Shown one piece after another: positions 4,098 through 6,559 of a stretch of DNA of 6,559 nucleotides (position 1 is the first letter of the stretch; every line of letters starts with the position of its first letter). This DNA comes from Candidatus Poseidoniaceae archaeon. Its GTDB lineage: Archaea > Thermoplasmatota > Poseidoniia > Poseidoniales > Poseidoniaceae. The translations under genes and the position numbers were made by a program. The DNA lies in the NCBI GenBank assembly GCA_013330925.1, contig DUHJ01000118.1, forward strand, positions 1 through 6,559, given 5' to 3'. The notes below the pieces were generated by a model that was not told the origin of the DNA, did not search any database, and worked only from the letters and a program-made list of their open reading frames with translations.

Positions 4098-5921
4098 TCC
4101 GTCATCCGCACGGGCCAAGACCCGAAGGTCGGAGGATTCGCTGAGGTCACCTTGGAGTTCGTTGACCCAGGCGCCCGGTGCAAGGTTGGTGAACGCCACC
4201 ACGTCACCCGCTTCCACGTGCCCATAAGCACGCGGCATGGCGTTGCTCCAGCCGTCGATTTTCATCGTCCCGCTTGGGTCGATCAACATCAGACCTGCCC
4301 GGGACCACGGACGACCGTTTCGTCCGATGCCGTGTTTCTCGAACCGGTACGCCACGCGACCGACGACGTCCACACGTGTGGGCTGATGAACCATCAGGCT
4401 GTCAAGGGATCCGTCTTCAGCAACTTCCAACCTTGAACGTGGGTCAAAGCGGAGCGTCAGGCGCCCACCTCGTCCGATCTCGGGCATCACGTCGGTAAGC
4501 AGCACACGTTGCCCTTTGACCACGTCCAGACTGACCCCGTCCGGCGTGTTTCGACCCAAGATGCGCATCTCTGCCTGCCGTTGTCCGTCGGTAAACAGGA
4601 TCCTTGGTCGAGACATGCCTGTGCTCTGCACAGCGTTCACCTCCAGATGAAGGCTGACGCGAGGGTTGATGGCACCAAGAGGCTCAACGATGGTGGATTG
4701 ATCGCGCCCGGGCAATTGGAAGCGTTGTGGAAGGTCCGGCAACTCACCTTCTGGCCCAGGACAAATGACCTGCCACTCGCACATTGTGCAGCGCTTCCTC
4801 GGGTTCTCGTCCACGCCTTCGGGAACACCGCCAGGGCCGTGGTTGCGGTACGGGGCCGGAAGAGGAGGACAATCGTCCTCCGTGGGATCCTCACGACGGA
4901 GTTCTTCCCACAAGTCCGCCACACGCGATTCGAAGGCATCGCACCATTCGTGATCTGGACGGTCCACGTCCACGACATCACCGGTGCCGAGGAACCAAAT
5001 CGCCAACCGGGTGGGAAGGGGTTGGCCCTCATGAGTGGCTCGCCACAAGGCGGCATAGCCCCGAAGCTGCTGATGGTAACTCGCGGTCCGGTCTGAAGCA
5101 CCGATGGACGCCTTCAGGTCGATGATTTCGACCTCACCGCGCCAGCGGTACACGAGGTCGTATTCACCTTGGAACATGAACGAAGGATGCACGGCTTGGC
5201 TGCTGAAACTCCCCGCATCAGGATCCACAAACCACGGGCGAGCGACTTCCCAAGCCTCGAGCGGGTCACAGGAACCGTCCCGTGCCAATGGATGGGGTCC
5301 GGTCGACGGGTACCTTCGTCCGTCCGGCGCGGGATGGAGGGGGCGTTCACCTGCCCGCCAAGCCGAGAGCGTGGGGCCGCCGCCCATCGAAAGGCAAGCC
5401 TCGACTTCCTGCAGGTGCAAGTCGATGGCACGTTCCACCATGCGCAAGGCCGCATCTGGCTTGATGCGATCCTCCCAAAACCCTGAGCGACGCTCATGAG
5501 CGTCCCAAGCAGCCCGCTCAACCGCAAGGCAAACTGGAAGGTGAACAGCGGCACGAGCGTAGGCCCACGTCCGAAGGTCTTCGATGGATGCTGGACGTTG
5601 TGGAAGGGGCAGAAGACCGTCAGCGGGCCATCCTGCTGTGGCTTCAGCGTCCGGTCGGTCATCGTCGTCCAAAGGGGTGCCGCTGAGCACGTCTTGAGGT
5701 GCGCTGGCCACGATGAAACCAGGGGATTCACGGAGCGTCATGCACACCGCTGCTTCCACCGCTCGACCGAGGTGCAACGGCGGCGTTTGGGCGATGCGCA
5801 AGCGTCGCACCTTCTCGAGGAACCATTGCCGAGGGCAGGCTTCCCAGAGGTTGATCTGGCTTGCAGAAAGGCGACGGAAAGGGCCCACGGGGTCGTCGCC
5901 TTCAGGCACATGGACCGGCAT
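4086..5921 (-). CDS. PD-(D/E)XK nuclease (Cas4/RecB-like, Fe-S type) fused to two OB-like domains
   Basis: The product is 611 residues. The nuclease half (about 18-390) opens with LSASQINLWEACPRQWFLEKV (18-38). The active-site motifs GEYD (252-255, D255), IIDLK (266-270, D268 and K270) and QLRGY (285-289) follow. C29 together with C378-x2-C381-x5-C387 has the four-cysteine arrangement of Cas4/AddB-type Fe-S nucleases. Motif I, normally G-x-x-V/I-H, appears as LGRAVE, with Glu56 where His is expected. About 220 residues separate C29 from GEYD, which is longer than Cas4 and more like AddB/RecB-type domains. After 415 come two OB-like segments (about 418-502 and 516-602); the second contains GRPWS (536-540) and IDPSGTMKIDGW. 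It probably cleaves or processes single-stranded or branched DNA, with the OB domains binding the strand. ATG 5921 lacks an SD and is in frame with the upstream gene's stop. No CRISPR genes are nearby. Confidence 0.85.
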   Translation of the reverse strand: MPVHVPEGDDPVGPFRRLSASQINLWEACPRQWFLEKVRRLRIAQTPPLHLGRAVEAAVCMTLRESPGFIVASAPQDVLSGTPLDDDDRPDAEATAGWPADGLLPLPQRPASIEDLRTWAYARAAVHLPVCLAVERAAWDAHERRSGFWEDRIKPDAALRMVERAIDLHLQEVEACLSMGGGPTLSAWRAGERPLHPAPDGRRYPSTGPHPLARDGSCDPLEAWEVARPWFVDPDAGSFSSQAVHPSFMFQGEYDLVYRWRGEVEIIDLKASIGASDRTASYHQQLRGYAALWRATHEGQPLPTRLAIWFLGTGDVVDVDRPDHEWCDAFESRVADLWEELRREDPTEDDCPPLPAPYRNHGPGGVPEGVDENPRKRCTMCEWQVICPGPEGELPDLPQRFQLPGRDQSTIVEPLGAINPRVSLHLEVNAVQSTGMSRPRILFTDGQRQAEMRILGRNTPDGVSLDVVKGQRVLLTDVMPEIGRGGRLTLRFDPRSRLEVAEDGSLDSLMVHQPTRVDVVGRVAYRFEKHGIGRNGRPWSRAGLMLIDPSGTMKIDGWSNAMPRAYGHVEAGDVVAFTNLAPGAWVNELQGDLSESSDLRVLARADDGSAA

Positions 5922-5954
5922 ACGAAGCAGGTCGGGCCACGACCCACTTGAACC

Positions 5955-6559
5955 TCACGACTCGGGAGGTTGCACTTCGACACGGGTCGAACGGGCATCG
6001 ATGCGCAATTGTGGCATGCCTTCCCGCCATCCGAGTTCCGCACCTGTGAGCTTCACGTGATCGCCCGGGCGGATGTCGAGGATGCGGTCCGTCAGCGTGC
6101 TTCCAAACATGGCCACCTCAATGATGCGGTCACCGTCGTAGACGTGCAACGTCCCCATGGACCAAGGTCGACCGTCAAGCCGAATGCCGTTTCCGCGGCC
6201 GATGGACACGACCAAGGCAGACACGTTGGCCCGTGTGCGAAGCATCCCGAGCCGCGTCACTTCGGCCTCCTCGTCGTTGTCGTGGAAGGTCGTACCGGCG
6301 TCGGCATAGAGCCGGGCTGATCTGCGCCATGCACCGGGCAATGCCCCGCGGACCAGCACAGGACCCGTCTTCACTTCGTGAATGGCGGGTGCCGCCCCAG
6401 GCTGGCTCTCTTCCAACGCCACGTGAGCACGACCGCTGGTCAATGCCGCTCCAATCACGGGTTCACCGAAGTGGTTGGGTAAGGGACCCCACTTTCCGTC
6501 GAGGTTTCCTCGAACGTTCACGCGGTGTGGAATCCCGCTTAGCGGCTCGAAAGGTGGCG
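5955..6559 (-). CDS. OB-fold (RPA-like) nucleic-acid-binding protein, 5' end missing
   Basis: The frame is open to the window edge, so only the last 200 residues are seen. A GTG at 6521 could be read as a start, but the upstream codons (PPFEPLSGIPHRV) look coding and no SD precedes it, so the gene very likely begins outside the window. The C-terminal part (about 6233-5973) fits an OB fold: ANVSALVVSIG, GRPWS, TLHVYDGDRIIEVAMFG, IRPGDHVKLTGAEL, QLRIDARSTRVEV. It aligns by eye with the last OB domain of the downstream nuclease. The earlier part (6559-6240) has NVRGNLDGKWGPLPNHFGEP and an Ala/Gly-rich stretch that I do not recognise. The likely role is single-stranded DNA binding alongside the nuclease, from which it is separated by one stop and 33 bases in the same frame. 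Confidence 0.75.
   Translation of the reverse strand, partial: PPFEPLSGIPHRVNVRGNLDGKWGPLPNHFGEPVIGAALTSGRAHVALEESQPGAAPAIHEVKTGPVLVRGALPGAWRRSARLYADAGTTFHDNDEEAEVTRLGMLRTRANVSALVVSIGRGNGIRLDGRPWSMGTLHVYDGDRIIEVAMFGSTLTDRILDIRPGDHVKLTGAELGWREGMPQLRIDARSTRVEVQPPES

Noticed and set aside
3710..4231. A minus-strand frame of 173 codons across the tRNA and the ubiquitin-like gene
   Set aside because: It runs through the tRNA-Ser gene and antisense to the ubiquitin-like gene; the composition is not protein-like.
4509..5096. A 195-codon plus-strand open frame opposite the nuclease gene
   Set aside because: It has no SD and no recognisable domain, and it lies antisense to the conserved nuclease motifs and the Fe-S cysteines.
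5955..5957. TGA as a selenocysteine codon
   Set aside because: The stop sits after an OB domain that already looks complete, and no supporting RNA structure is evident. Ordinary termination followed by coupling is simpler.
6519..6521. GTG at 6521 as the true start of the OB-fold gene
   Set aside because: The frame stays open to the edge with coding-like residues, and there is no SD before the GTG.
4086..6559. A CRISPR-Cas adaptation module because of the Cas4-like nuclease
   Set aside because: No repeat array, cas1 or cas2 is present, and the nuclease is much longer than Cas4 and fused to OB domains.

Overview
The window is archaeal. It carries archaeal/eukaryotic-type translation genes with no bacterial counterpart (L44e, S27e, aIF2-alpha, Nop10 and probably the start of L37e), a PAC2-family protein in the operon position usual for archaea, and a SAMP/ThiS-like ubiquitin fold. 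Genes are tightly packed, often with Shine-Dalgarno (SD) sites of the GGAGG or GAGGTGA type. Several TATA-like boxes sit about 26-30 bases before the inferred transcript starts. GC content is moderately high. My best guess is a Thermoplasmatota-type euryarchaeon, such as a marine group II/III (Poseidoniales-like) genome. That placement is inference, since no marker here fixes the lineage.

Layout. On the minus strand at the left are two overlapping genes for small multi-pass membrane proteins (1250-510 and 517-62), followed by a gene start at base 17 whose six readable residues, MSKGTP, match the N-terminus of ribosomal protein L37e. A divergent intergenic region (1251-1382) holds a TATA box and a perfect inverted repeat. 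From it runs the plus-strand information-processing operon rpl44e - rps27e - aIF2-alpha - nop10 - PAC2 (1383-3665), an order widely conserved in archaea. Next come a short spacer with a perfect 9-bp hairpin that looks like a tRNA T-loop, a minus-strand tRNA-Ser(CGA) at 3842-3761, and, divergent from it, a small ubiquitin-like gene ending in Gly-Gly (3876-4097).

The right-hand 2.5 kb is a minus-strand pair. A partial OB-fold protein gene enters from the window edge (6559-5955). It is followed by a 611-residue protein (5921-4086) that joins a Cas4/RecB-type PD-(D/E)XK nuclease with a four-cysteine Fe-S signature to two C-terminal OB-like domains. The last OB domain of the nuclease and the OB domain of its upstream neighbour share a GRPWS-centred pattern, so they look like paralogues. 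The two genes lie in the same reading frame, separated by one TGA and eleven sense codons.

How the genes work together. The left operon makes large- and small-subunit ribosomal proteins, an initiation factor, an H/ACA RNP protein and a likely proteasome-related factor, so it joins translation, rRNA modification and protein quality control. The nuclease/OB pair is the least ordinary part of the window and probably acts on single-stranded or branched DNA in replication or repair. No CRISPR array, cas1/cas2, transposase or integrase is present.
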